Assembly: GCA_017474765.1 (NCBI GenBank)
Contig: JAFVGW010000035.1
Location: forward strand, 62,001-126,000
Direction of reading: 5' to 3'
DNA length: 64,000 nt
Origin: Salinivirgaceae bacterium
Lineage (GTDB): Bacteria; Bacteroidota; Bacteroidia; Bacteroidales; SZUA-534
Shown piece by piece: positions 35,558-44,304 of the stretch (position 1 is its first letter; each line of letters opens with the position of its first letter). Under the pieces are notes generated by a model that was not told where the DNA came from, made no database searches, and saw only the letters and a list, made by a program, of their open reading frames with translations. The position numbers were made by a program, and so were the translations under genes.

Positions 35558-35953
35558 ATGAAAAAGGACAACAAACAGCTTACGAAAGCAGAACTCCACT
35601 TGATGAACATTTTGTGGGATAAAGGCAAAGCCACAGTGCAACAGATGCAGGACCTTTTGGAGAATCCGAAACCAGCCTACACCACCACGCTTACCGTGAT
35701 GCAGATTCTGACCAAAAAAGGAATTGTTGATTTTGACAGAGTGGGCAAGGCCTACGTTTACAAGCCGGTTCTGAGCCGCGAAGACTATATTGGCGGCTTT
35801 ATGAACGACGCCTGCGCCAATGTTTTTGGCGGCTCGATGCGCTCGTTCTTCTCATTCTTCGCCAAGAGCGAGAAAATCAGCCGCGAGGAACTTGCCGAGA
35901 TTCTGAAGGAAATGGATAAGGGCGATGAGCCGAAAAACACAAATGATAAATAG
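35558..35953 (+). CDS. BlaI/MecI-family transcriptional repressor
   Basis: A 131-residue winged-helix repressor whose family partners are BlaR1-type sensor peptidases. It has the N-terminal wHTH (LTKAELHLMNILWDKGKATVQQMQDLL) and the YTTTLTVMQILTKKG recognition region, then a short dimerisation tail. The ATG at 35558 gives the standard family N-terminus; an upstream TTG would add 11 residues. The sensor peptidase gene starts 82 bases after the stop, as expected for a blaI-blaR1 pair. Two copies of TCGTACTA (35461 and 35528) lie upstream and could be operator half-sites, though weakly supported. BlaI repressors are inactivated by proteolysis once the sensor detects its signal; here the signal is unknown. 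Confidence 0.92.
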   Translation: MKKDNKQLTKAELHLMNILWDKGKATVQQMQDLLENPKPAYTTTLTVMQILTKKGIVDFDRVGKAYVYKPVLSREDYIGGFMNDACANVFGGSMRSFFSFFAKSEKISREELAEILKEMDKGDEPKNTNDK

Positions 35954-35965
35954 GATTCAAAAAGC

Positions 35966-35984
35966 GGACGCACGCGGTGCGTCC
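35966..35984. repeat. Intergenic palindrome GGACGCAC-GCG-GTGCGTCC
   Basis: A perfect 8-bp stem followed by CTACAAAC. The same tail follows the palindrome at 61076-61103, so both appear to be members of a dispersed Bacteroidota intergenic repeat. Confidence 0.6.
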
Positions 35985-36035
35985 CTACAAACACCCAACA
36001 CCCAATTAAACACTAACTACTAATACCATACAACT

Positions 36036-39000
36036 ATGCTTACTATCTTTTTGAAATTCATTGCTTCGGCTGCGCTTTTGTTCGTGTTCTACCGGATTGT
36101 TCTGCGCGGAAAGGCCAGCTACGCCGTCAGTCGGGCATACCTGCTTGCTCTGCCGATTGTTAGCCTGATAATCAGCGTTCTGACGTTCGAGGTTTACCCA
36201 ACGGGAACCGAGTTTGCAATTGAGCAGATTGACTTCGGCCACTACACCGCGCCAGCCGCGCCCGTTGAGACCGACTATGCGCCCGACATTGCGCCCGCGC
36301 AAGTGGCCACCACCGAGCCAGCTGCAGTGCCAGTCGCTATGCCAGCCACCGCACCGGCTGCCGAACCCGTTCAGGCAAAGCAACCAATTGTTATCGATTG
36401 GATGGCGATGCTCAAGTGGACGGTTCCGGCCATTTCGTTGCTGCTGTTGCTGTTGGCGGCTTACCATATCGGCAAAGTATTGGTTATCAAATCGAAAATG
36501 AATGTTGAAAACACCGCCGAGGGCTATAGTCTGATTAGCTCGCCAAGTGTCAACACGCCTTTCTCGTTCGCAAAAACTATTTTTCTGCCCGCGAGCCTTC
36601 ACGAACCGGGAAAGAGTATGATTATCCGCCACGAGAAGGCGCATATCCGCCACCGCCACTATGCCGATGTATGGTTTATGGAGTTGATAACCAGACTGTT
36701 TTGGTTCAACCCGTTTGTGTGGCTCTGCCGCAATGAGCTGCGCAACGTGCACGAGTTCCAGGCCGACCACGATGTGATTGAGTCCAATGTCAACATAAAC
36801 GCTTATCAGACAACGCTTTTGGAGATGGTGATGAACGTATCGAGCCCCGTGGTGAACGGCTTCAACCACTCGTTTATCCGCCAACGGTTTATCGAGATGA
36901 AAAAATCGGCTGTCGGCACGCTCGGCCGCGTGGCCAAAATCAGCACATTGGCGTGGATTGGCGTAATGTTCTGCGCATTCACCTTCACAGAAAAGAAAGC
37001 GGAACCGAATCCTGCAGTACCGTCACCCGATGAAACTTATGTTACGCAGAAGCTACTGTTGGAATGTAAATCGATGGTGAACTATTCACATTTGCTCACT
37101 AAAAATTGGGTTTATATTGACAGAAACCCCGACACCCCCGACAAACTTGCGCTCAAAAAGATTCATAATGAGGATTTTCCACAATTGCAGGCTGAATTGT
37201 TGGAAGTTTCGGAAAAATGGAACGATACCAACCGCAAAGAACTTGAGTCGATTTTCTCATTTATCAGCGATTCGCTTTTCGCTTACCAAAAAACAATAAT
37301 GAAAGCATTGAATACACTTGCCGACTACGATGACATGTTTACTTGTATGGAAGCGGAATCGATGGTTGAGGGCGGTGACGACAAATGTCCTGACGGCGAT
37401 GAATTGAATGCCAAGAACAAGGCAGTGGCCCGCATTGACGCGCTTATTGAAAAAATCAAGGTTCCCGCAACAACACAGGCAACCACTAAAAATGCCCCAG
37501 CGCAAACACTTGGTGCCGGAAAATTCGTAATCGAGGGCTCGGTTGACCCGGGCATAACCGACTCGTGCTACCTGATTTATTTCGCCGACGAAAACTTCGA
37601 GATTGTTGAAAAACCCGTGGCCTGCGTGCCTGTGGTGGATAAGAAGTTCCACTACGAGGTTGAACTCAACGACCTGACCGTGTGCCGAATCCGCTGCATT
37701 TTCCCAGGCGGCGAGATTTGCTCGGCTTGGATTGAGACTTTTGCCGCACCCGGCGTCACCTTCGAACTGACAGTTCACAACGGACACTATTCGGGCCAAT
37801 ACACCAATTACGTGTCGAAGATTCGCCGCTTGGCAGACGCCTACTGTAAAAACCACCACCTGAACGATGGTGTGGCCAAGCCCGATGGCTTGTACAAAAC
37901 GTGGAAGAACGTGAAATACGGCAATTGGAACAACCAAAAGGTTAAACAGGTCGATTTCTGCGAGAAACGGACTGTTGTCACCCTTTCGGCGGCGCATTGG
38001 GAGCGTGGCAATTTGAATTCCGATGTTTGTCTGCGCGATTCGGCGGGCAATCTTTACAAAATGCTGCACAACGAGAGCAGCGGCAACCGTTACATTGACT
38101 ATATCCGCGGCGCCCGCTACGCCTTCGAGCCGCTGCCAAAAGGTGTCACCCATTTCGATTTGGTGCAGAAAGTCAGCAAGAAAGTGACATTCACTAATGA
38201 AAATGGTGAAGCGGCTGTGGTAAATGGCCAGGATGTAACTGTGATTGTTGAGAATATCAGAGAAAACCTGACCCCCAACCCCAAGCCGAACTTCAGCATA
38301 ACTTTCAAAACCGAACACACTGATGAGGTTACAGGCTTCAGACTTGAACTTATGCCCGCCGATAAACCGCTTGCTGGTGGCACGCTTGGCGATGTTGACA
38401 TTGATAAGAGCGGCGAGGCCACATTAAGCACATATATCGGCGAGCAGTGTATGGGTTATGTCGTGCCTGTTTTGGTGAATGAGACGGCAAATTATCTTAT
38501 GAGCATACCGCTCGTGCCCGGCGAGAACGCGCAATTCACACTGATTTCAGTTGATTTAAAAAATGGACAAGTACCTTCATTTGAACTGACAGGCTCGAAA
38601 TTCTATGAGGAGTGGGGAAAAGCCCAAAAGAAATTTTTTGAAATGATAGACAAGTACGGCGAAAAGGCTGAAGACGTCAGGAAAGAATATGTGAAAAAGC
38701 ACGCCGACAACTTGGGCTTGGTTATGCAGTATCTGTCGGGGCGATGGAATGCCGATTACAGCATTCTGCCCGAAAAAACTTTGCAAAACCCGATGGTGAA
38801 AATGCAGAAAGAACGCTATGACGAGATGAAAAAGATGGTTGAAGAAACGCAGAAGCGTCGTGAGGAAGCTCGCGCCAACACCGCACCAGGCAAGATGTTC
38901 GCTGATTTAGATTTGCAGAATATGAGCAACCCCAACAACCGCCCCAGCCTGTCGGACCTTGTGGGCAAAGGAAGGCCCGTGCTCGTCAATTTCTGCTATC

Positions 39001-39308
39001 CGCCCGAAGAAAAAAGTATAGCAACGGGAAAAGCAATCGATGCTTTGCTTGAAAAGTACAAAGGAAAACCAATCGACGCAATTTCTATTGAGTGCAACTA
39101 TATTTCAGGCCCCGACTTTTTCGAAATAATTCTTAAAGGTTTTGGTGTCAGTCACAAGGTGTATTACGATGTAAATCACCAAGCCAACAGAACGTATGGA
39201 ATTGGCAACGGCGAGATAATACTCTTCGACCCCGATGGCACCATTCTGAAACGCAATATTGCCGCCAATGATATTGAAGCGGTTGTGGAGGAGGCTGTGA
39301 GGAATTGA
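36036..39308 (+). CDS. BlaR1/MecR1-like sensor metallopeptidase with DUF4369 and thioredoxin-like ectodomain
   Basis: A 1090-residue membrane protein. The first 320 residues are an M56 peptidase module: transmembrane helices at about 5-20, 35-52, 128-148 and 305-325, zinc motif HEKAH (199-203), and the downstream ligand in EFQAD (E240). The long remainder should be outside the cytoplasm. It has a DUF4369-like domain at about 495-590 (KFVIEGSVDPGITDSCYLI), a beta-rich middle, and a C-terminal thioredoxin-fold region (about 955-1090). In that last region the usual CxxC site is reduced to one cysteine (LVNFCYPPEE). No penicillin-binding domain is seen, so the signal is unlikely to be a beta-lactam. 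It presumably cleaves or relieves the BlaI-type repressor encoded 82 bases upstream. Co-transcription is likely. Confidence 0.85.
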   Translation: MLTIFLKFIASAALLFVFYRIVLRGKASYAVSRAYLLALPIVSLIISVLTFEVYPTGTEFAIEQIDFGHYTAPAAPVETDYAPDIAPAQVATTEPAAVPVAMPATAPAAEPVQAKQPIVIDWMAMLKWTVPAISLLLLLLAAYHIGKVLVIKSKMNVENTAEGYSLISSPSVNTPFSFAKTIFLPASLHEPGKSMIIRHEKAHIRHRHYADVWFMELITRLFWFNPFVWLCRNELRNVHEFQADHDVIESNVNINAYQTTLLEMVMNVSSPVVNGFNHSFIRQRFIEMKKSAVGTLGRVAKISTLAWIGVMFCAFTFTEKKAEPNPAVPSPDETYVTQKLLLECKSMVNYSHLLTKNWVYIDRNPDTPDKLALKKIHNEDFPQLQAELLEVSEKWNDTNRKELESIFSFISDSLFAYQKTIMKALNTLADYDDMFTCMEAESMVEGGDDKCPDGDELNAKNKAVARIDALIEKIKVPATTQATTKNAPAQTLGAGKFVIEGSVDPGITDSCYLIYFADENFEIVEKPVACVPVVDKKFHYEVELNDLTVCRIRCIFPGGEICSAWIETFAAPGVTFELTVHNGHYSGQYTNYVSKIRRLADAYCKNHHLNDGVAKPDGLYKTWKNVKYGNWNNQKVKQVDFCEKRTVVTLSAAHWERGNLNSDVCLRDSAGNLYKMLHNESSGNRYIDYIRGARYAFEPLPKGVTHFDLVQKVSKKVTFTNENGEAAVVNGQDVTVIVENIRENLTPNPKPNFSITFKTEHTDEVTGFRLELMPADKPLAGGTLGDVDIDKSGEATLSTYIGEQCMGYVVPVLVNETANYLMSIPLVPGENAQFTLISVDLKNGQVPSFELTGSKFYEEWGKAQKKFFEMIDKYGEKAEDVRKEYVKKHADNLGLVMQYLSGRWNADYSILPEKTLQNPMVKMQKERYDEMKKMVEETQKRREEARANTAPGKMFADLDLQNMSNPNNRPSLSDLVGKGRPVLVNFCYPPEEKSIATGKAIDALLEKYKGKPIDAISIECNYISGPDFFEIILKGFGVSHKVYYDVNHQANRTYGIGNGEIILFDPDGTILKRNIAANDIEAVVEEAVRN

Positions 39309-39670
39309 TAAAGGGTTATGCAAATGTTTATAGTCACACACAATGCAGGAAATCGGGCAAACCGTTGCAAATCAGGCGAGTTGCAAGTGTTTGGTTTGCG
39401 GTGGTTTGCAAGATTTCGCCCGAATGATTGTGTAACGGAAACAACTAACTAACACAAACCATAGCATAACAACTAACCAGAAAAACAGACAACTAACCAT
39501 CGGCATCTGTCAGAGGATGTCGGCCAAAGGGGCGGGAAGCTTTTTCCCGTTCCTTTTTTGTTTGTGTGCGGCTGACGGCGAAAACGATTCAAAATTATCG
39601 AATAGCCGCGGTTTGAGTTTTGTTTTTGCCAATTTTACATATCTTAGACATCGGAACAAAGCATTGAGTT
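39309..39670. other. Intergenic region with structured elements
   Basis: About 360 bases without a convincing gene. It holds a 16-base sequence AATGTTTATAGTCACA (39323-39338) that recurs at 46408-46423. A segment closed by TCGGGC and GCCCGA (39353-39423) contains several GCAAA/TTTGC complements. A terminator-like hairpin lies at 39529-39559. It could hold a leader or small RNA; nothing matches an RNA family I know. Confidence 0.4.
39529..39559 (+). terminator. Terminator-like hairpin
   Basis: GGGGCGGGAA and TTCCCGTTCC form a 10-bp stem (two G-U pairs) around a 5-base loop, then TTTTTTG. It lies 220 bases after the sensor peptidase gene and 112 bases before the DUF47 gene, so it may end a leader or small RNA transcript. 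Confidence 0.6.
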
Positions 39671-40321
39671 ATGGAAGGAATATTGAAAACGGCGAGTTCG
39701 GTGATTCGCCAGATTGACAGTTTCATCAACGAGATTGAGAACGGTTTGCTGCTCTTCCGCGAGGCCGTTAACAACTACACTGATGGCCGCGAATCCGATT
39801 TTGAGACGCGCCTGCGACTGGTTGAGGAGAAGGAGTCGGCAGCCGACAACCTTCAGCGCGGCATAGAGAACGATTTTCTGGTGCACTCGCTGCTGCCGCA
39901 GTTTGCCAGCGATGTGCTACACCTTTTAGACAAGACCGACGACCTTCTGGACAAGGCCAAATACGTGCTGCAGCAGTTCAGTGTCGAGCGGCCGCAGATG
40001 CCTTACCTCATCAAAGCCGATTTCAAGAGCCTTAACGAAATGTCGTCGGAGGCCACAGCGGAAGCGGTGGCTGCGGTGCGAGTGTTCTTCACCGCGCCCG
40101 AATCGGCCAAGGAGCACATCAACAAAATCTACTTCTACGAGCGCGAGAGCGACCGCGCGGCCAACGACCTGCGGCGCGTCATCTTCCAGCAGACGCCTGG
40201 CATCGACCTTGCACAGCAGGAGCAGTTGCGCTATTTCACGCGCCACGTGGAGCAGTTGAGCGATGCTGCCGAGGATGTGGCCGATATTCTTTCGTTGCTG
40301 ATAATCAAAGTGATGCTCTGA
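39671..40321 (+). CDS. DUF47-family (PhoU-like) phosphate transport accessory protein
   Basis: A 216-residue all-helical cytosolic protein of the DUF47/PhoU-like family. In many bacteria these are encoded next to PiT phosphate transporters and modulate them. Features are FINEIENGLLLFREAVNNY near the N-terminus, EKESAADNLQRGIENDF, and the second helical repeat with YERESDRAANDLRRVIF and EDVADILSLLIIK at the end. The start ATG 39671 is unambiguous. The stop is directly followed by the transporter start (TGA then ATG at 40323), so they form one operon. Confidence 0.92.
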   Translation: MEGILKTASSVIRQIDSFINEIENGLLLFREAVNNYTDGRESDFETRLRLVEEKESAADNLQRGIENDFLVHSLLPQFASDVLHLLDKTDDLLDKAKYVLQQFSVERPQMPYLIKADFKSLNEMSSEATAEAVAAVRVFFTAPESAKEHINKIYFYERESDRAANDLRRVIFQQTPGIDLAQQEQLRYFTRHVEQLSDAAEDVADILSLLIIKVML

Positions 40322-40322
40322 T

Positions 40323-41360
40323 ATGCTGTTGCTTTTTCTGTCGAGCGGACTGTTTCTGGGTTGGAGCCTTGGTGCCAACGACGCAGCCAACATTTTTGGC
40401 TCGGCGGTGGGCACGCGCATGGTGCGGTTCCGCACGGCAGCCATTGTGGCAAGCATCTTCGTGATTATCGGTGCAACCTTCCAGGGCGAAGGCGGAGCCG
40501 ACACTCTGGGCCGTCTGGGCACCATCGACCAACTGGCTGGCGCGTTCACCGTTGCGCTGGCATCGGCACTCTCCATTTTTATGATGGTGAAATCGAGCCT
40601 GATTGTCTCAACATCGCAGGCCATTGTGGGCGCCATCATCGGGTGGAACTTCTTTGCAGGACGCTCAACCGACACCGTTCTGCTGGGTAAGATTGCATCG
40701 TCGTGGGTGGTGGGAATGCTGCTTGGCGCGGTGTTTGCTGTTATTCTGTATCTGATTGTCCACGAAGCCTTTAAGCGGCTGCATTTGCACTTGCTTTGGA
40801 AGCACACCGTGCTGAAGATTCTGCTTCTGCTCATTGGCGCTTTCGGCGCCTACAGCCTGGGTGCCAACAACATAGTAAACGTGATGGGCGTGTTTGTGAA
40901 CGCCGTCAGTCTGCCCGCGCTGAGCATCGGACCACTGACACTGTCGAGCAGCCAGCAACTGTTCTTCCTTGGCGCTGTGGCCATCTCGGTGGGCATTTTC
41001 ACCTACTCGCAGCGCACTATGAAGGTTGTGGGCAACGACCTAATGCCACTCTCGGCCGAGACGGCCATGGTGGTGGTGCTGGCGCAGAGTCTGGTGCTGT
41101 TCATCTTCTCGTCGAAAGGGCTGTCCGACGCCATTGCCAGCCTTGGCTTGGGGCGCATTCCGCAAGTACCCGTGTCGAGCACGCAGGTTGTCATCGGCTC
41201 AATTGTGGGCATCGGTCTGCTAAAGGGTGGCCGCAGTATCAAGTACAAAGTGCTGATAAACATTGTTTTAGGCTGGATTGCCACCCCCGTCATTGCGGGA
41301 ATCACGGCATACATCCTGTTGTTTGTGATGGCCAACATCTTCCAACTCACGGTGAATTGA
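40323..41360 (+). CDS. pit: PiT-family inorganic phosphate transporter
   Basis: A 345-residue inner-membrane transporter that takes up phosphate, probably as a metal-phosphate complex with protons or sodium. Both halves carry the PiT signature: GANDAANIFGSAVGTR near residue 18 and GANNIVNVMGVF near residue 180. About ten hydrophobic helices are visible. Co-transcribed with the DUF47 accessory gene, from which it is separated by 1 base. Nothing unusual in sequence or length. The substrate is inferred from the family. Confidence 0.93.
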   Translation: MLLLFLSSGLFLGWSLGANDAANIFGSAVGTRMVRFRTAAIVASIFVIIGATFQGEGGADTLGRLGTIDQLAGAFTVALASALSIFMMVKSSLIVSTSQAIVGAIIGWNFFAGRSTDTVLLGKIASSWVVGMLLGAVFAVILYLIVHEAFKRLHLHLLWKHTVLKILLLLIGAFGAYSLGANNIVNVMGVFVNAVSLPALSIGPLTLSSSQQLFFLGAVAISVGIFTYSQRTMKVVGNDLMPLSAETAMVVVLAQSLVLFIFSSKGLSDAIASLGLGRIPQVPVSSTQVVIGSIVGIGLLKGGRSIKYKVLINIVLGWIATPVIAGITAYILLFVMANIFQLTVN

Positions 41361-41482
41361 AGGATTGAAGGATTGAATGCGTGAAGGATTGAATGACTGA
41401 ATTATGATTTTCAACTTGTTGAACCAGTTAAGCAGCGAAGCGTTTTTACATACAAACAACTTAAAACTTATACCAATCATCC

Positions 41483-42739
41483 ATGAACAAGAAAATTCTC
41501 CAATCGGTTTGGCACGATGGCCGCGAATGCGACATTCTGATTAACGGCGTCATCTTCACAAAAATTGGCAAACCGCTTACTCCTGCTGAGCGCGACGGGG
41601 CCGAAGTGGTCGACTGCAAAGGCTTTGCCATCATGCCTGCGTTCTACAACGGACATTGCCACGCCGCCATGACGCTTCTGCGTGGTTATGCCGACGACAT
41701 GCCGCTGATGAAGTGGCTGCAGGAGTACATCTGGCCGTTTGAGGCCAAAATGCAGCCTCGCGACATTGAAATTGGCACGCGCCTTGCCATTTTGGAGATG
41801 ATAAAGTCGGGAACTGTCTTTTTTTCAGATATGTACTGGCACCGCGAATACACCATGAAAGTTGTGGAAGAGATGGGTATTCGCGCCACAATCGGTGTAA
41901 CTATTGCTGAAAATATCGACTCGCCCGAGCGCATTGAGGAGAATATCCGTTTTCTGCAAAATCACAGCCATGAGTCGGAGCGCGTGAAAATTGCCGCCAT
42001 GCCGCACGCCATTTACACTGTGGGCGAGAAACTGTTCCGCCGCTGCGCTGAGGTGGCCCGTGACGAGGGTTTGATTCTGCACACCCATCTGTCAGAAACT
42101 CAGACCGAAGTTGGCGACTGCATGAAAGCTAACGGCTGCACACCTGTGGAGTTGCTCGACCGTTGGGGCGTGCTTGGCAGCAACTTTGTGGCAGCTCACT
42201 GCGTCCATCTGACCGACAACGATATGGCTCTCATGACCGATTCGGGGTCATCGGCCATTCTGAATCCGTGTTCAAACCTGAAACTTGGAAGCGGTATTCC
42301 GCAGATTGTTAAGATGATGGAGCACGGAGTGCGTCTCGGTCTTGGAACTGATGGAGCATCGTCGAATAACAATCTCGACATGCACGAGGAGATGAAACTT
42401 GTATCCCTTCTTGCCAAAGCCGATGGCTGCGCTGAGGCGTTGCCCGCATCCGAAGCCTTGAAAATGGCTACAGTCAACGTAGCACGGGCCTACGGAATCA
42501 ATGCCGGAGCCATTGCCGAGGGTTGTCTGGCCGACGCTCTGCTCATCGATTTGAAAAACGAGCGCCTTGCGCCCAACCACAACCTGACGAGCAACTGGGT
42601 TTACGCTGCCGACTCAAACGCCATTGATTCAGTGATTTGCAATGGTGAGTTTGTGATGCGCAACCGCCACATCGATGGTGAGGAGGATATTATCCGCGAG
42701 GCTGAAGCGTGTGCGAAAAGGCTTGCAGGGAAGAGGTGA
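41483..42739 (+). CDS. Amidohydrolase, MTA/SAH deaminase-like
   Basis: A 418-residue metal-dependent hydrolase of the ATZ/TRZ/SsnA group, which includes 5'-methylthioadenosine/S-adenosylhomocysteine deaminases and chlorohydrolases. Metal and active-site motifs are NGHCHAAMTLLRGYADD (about 56), HTHLSET (about 193), HCVHLTD and LGTDGASSNNN. The C-terminal barrel strand GCLADALLIDL is typical. The likely reaction is deamination of an adenosine-type or related heterocyclic substrate; the exact substrate cannot be read from sequence. It is preceded by a low-complexity GAAGGATTGAA repeat and is convergent with the LEA14-like gene, with only 2 bases between their stops. Confidence 0.88.
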   Translation: MNKKILQSVWHDGRECDILINGVIFTKIGKPLTPAERDGAEVVDCKGFAIMPAFYNGHCHAAMTLLRGYADDMPLMKWLQEYIWPFEAKMQPRDIEIGTRLAILEMIKSGTVFFSDMYWHREYTMKVVEEMGIRATIGVTIAENIDSPERIEENIRFLQNHSHESERVKIAAMPHAIYTVGEKLFRRCAEVARDEGLILHTHLSETQTEVGDCMKANGCTPVELLDRWGVLGSNFVAAHCVHLTDNDMALMTDSGSSAILNPCSNLKLGSGIPQIVKMMEHGVRLGLGTDGASSNNNLDMHEEMKLVSLLAKADGCAEALPASEALKMATVNVARAYGINAGAIAEGCLADALLIDLKNERLAPNHNLTSNWVYAADSNAIDSVICNGEFVMRNRHIDGEEDIIREAEACAKRLAGKR

Positions 42740-42741
42740 GG

Positions 42742-43215
42742 CTAAAGATTAGTGCCGCCGCCTTTTGCCTTAGGTTTGAATTCTGTGTCAATCTTCAGTT
42801 TGCGGCGGAACATCCCGTAGCGGCCATCGACAGTGCCGCGCAGTTTCACCGCATTGCTTTTGTCCATAGCGTCATTTATCGACCTGATTCCCGCTCTTAT
42901 GGCCTCGCGTGTGCTGATTCGCACCACGAAGTTGCAGTCGGCATCGGCCCGTGCCGGTATTTGAATAGGCTTGCCAACCATCAGTTTTCCCGCTTTTGAG
43001 TCCTTGATGATTACATCCACATCAGCTGATTCAATGGTGATGCTGTGGCGGTTGGGATTGTGCACCGTGACGTTCATTGCGGTGGTTATTTGCGAAAGCG
43101 TCAACTCCTTGATTTCGGCAGAGTTGACGGAGACGAACTCAGGTTCTTCGAAGTTCATGCAGCTTTGCATCAACAGTGCTGCGAGGCACAATAATATTGT
43201 CCGTTTCATCGACAT
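42742..43215 (-). CDS. LEA14-like (LEA type 2) lipoprotein
   Basis: A 157-residue probable lipoprotein. The signal peptide ends in a lipobox (LAALLMQSC). The rest is a small beta-sandwich of the LEA type 2/water-stress family, with LSQITTAMNVTVHNPNRHSI and the paired-strand segment IESADVDVIIKDSKAGKL. The domain is widespread and has no defined enzymatic role. It would sit in the periplasm on a membrane anchor. Two start codons are possible (43215, MSMKR; 43209, MKR). It is transcribed against the amidohydrolase. Confidence 0.82.
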   Translation of the reverse strand: MSMKRTILLCLAALLMQSCMNFEEPEFVSVNSAEIKELTLSQITTAMNVTVHNPNRHSITIESADVDVIIKDSKAGKLMVGKPIQIPARADADCNFVVRISTREAIRAGIRSINDAMDKSNAVKLRGTVDGRYGMFRRKLKIDTEFKPKAKGGGTNL

Positions 43216-43391
43216 GCGACAAAAATAATGTGTTTTTTGTTTGTCGCACGATAAGTTTTGAGCAGCAGGAGATTAGCAACGATCCGTTCTTTTCTCGTTT
43301 CAAACCTCACTTAATCTGATACTTACTAATGCCTAGTGCCCAGTGCCTAATGCCTAAAAACAAAAATTTTCAAAAAAAATCGCCCCACCTA

Positions 43392-43421
43392 TTGCTAATT
43401 AAAAAAAGTGTCGTATGTTTG
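43392..43421 (+). promoter_or_regulatory. Promoter of the YtrA-type ABC operon
   Basis: TTG (43392-43394) and TATGTTTG (43414-43421, a perfect TAnnTTTG) are separated by 19 bases, matching the Bacteroidota sigma-ABfr consensus. The operon starts at 43465. Confidence 0.65.
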
Positions 43422-43423
43422 CA

Positions 43424-43445
43424 GTGTACTAATCAACTAATACAC
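43424..43445. promoter_or_regulatory. Candidate operator for the operon's GntR regulator
   Basis: GTGTA and TACAC flank a 12-base centre that is partly symmetrical (CTAAT/ACTAA). The element starts 3 bases after the -7 box, where a repressor would block transcription. The regulator is probably the GntR protein at 45847. Confidence 0.4.
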
Positions 43446-43464
43446 TAATAAACGAAATAAGAAA

Positions 43465-44304
43465 ATGGTAACAATTAGCAATTTACAGTTCAGTTACGGA
43501 AGTCATGAAGTGTTCAGCAACCTGAACCTGACTTTCGACGAAGGAAAAATCTACGGTCTGCTGGGCCTGAACGGCGCTGGAAAATCGACGCTGCTCTACC
43601 TGATGAGCGGACTGCTGTTTGCGAAAAACGGCACGGTTGACTTCAACGGGCACAACATGAGCCGCCGCTCGCCCGATGCGCTGGCCAACCTTTTCATTGT
43701 GCCCGAAGAGTTCGACCTGCCCGCAATGACGTTTGAGCGCTACGTTCTGCTCAACGCGCCATTCTATCCCGACTTCAGCCGCGCGACGCTCGACCGCTGC
43801 CTGGCTGGTTTCGGCATGACCGCCGATATGAACCTTGCCCGCCTGTCGATGGGGCAGAAGAAGAAGGCTTTCGTCTGCTTTGCGCTGGCCACAAACACAA
43901 GTCTGTTGCTGATGGACGAGCCGACTAACGGTCTCGACATTCCGTCGAAAAGCCAATTCCGCAAGGTTGTGGCCGAGTGTATGACCGACAACCGCACCAT
44001 TATAATATCGACTCACCAAGTGCGCGATGTTGAGAATCTGATTGACAACGTCACCATTATGGGCAGCCGACAACTGCTCTTCGATATGCCCGTGGCGCAG
44101 ATTTGCGACCATTTGACCTTTGTCGACTGCAAGTTGGGGCAGGAGCCCGAAGGCGCCATTTACAGCCAACCGTCGGCATTGGGAAGCGCCGTGGTGTGCG
44201 GCCGCAAGGCTGGCGACGACGAGACGACGCTCGACATTGAACTGCTCTTCAACGCCGTTCTGGCCAACGCCGAAAGTGTGAATCAGGCTTTTGCCGCAAA
44301 ATAA
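43465..44304 (+). CDS. ABC transporter ATP-binding protein
   Basis: A 279-residue ATPase subunit. Walker A is GLNGAGKST, the signature is LSMGQKKKA (a variant of LSGGQ), Walker B is LLLMDEPTNGLD, and the H-loop is in IISTHQVRDVE. The C-terminal extension after about residue 200 is typical of YtrB/CcmA-like exporters. It opens a four-gene operon with two small membrane proteins and a GntR regulator. The operon resembles ytr-type loci that respond to cell-envelope stress. The next gene starts directly after the stop (TAA then ATG 44305). Substrate unknown. Confidence 0.93.
   Translation: MVTISNLQFSYGSHEVFSNLNLTFDEGKIYGLLGLNGAGKSTLLYLMSGLLFAKNGTVDFNGHNMSRRSPDALANLFIVPEEFDLPAMTFERYVLLNAPFYPDFSRATLDRCLAGFGMTADMNLARLSMGQKKKAFVCFALATNTSLLLMDEPTNGLDIPSKSQFRKVVAECMTDNRTIIISTHQVRDVENLIDNVTIMGSRQLLFDMPVAQICDHLTFVDCKLGQEPEGAIYSQPSALGSAVVCGRKAGDDETTLDIELLFNAVLANAESVNQAFAAK

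Noticed and set aside
37257..38318. 353-codon minus-strand frame inside the sensor peptidase gene
   Set aside because: Shadow of the plus-strand gene; its product has no recognisable domain.
41361..41400. GAAGGATTGAA tandem units, also near 61010
   Set aside because: Low-complexity intergenic repeats with no palindromic or coding structure; noted only as background.
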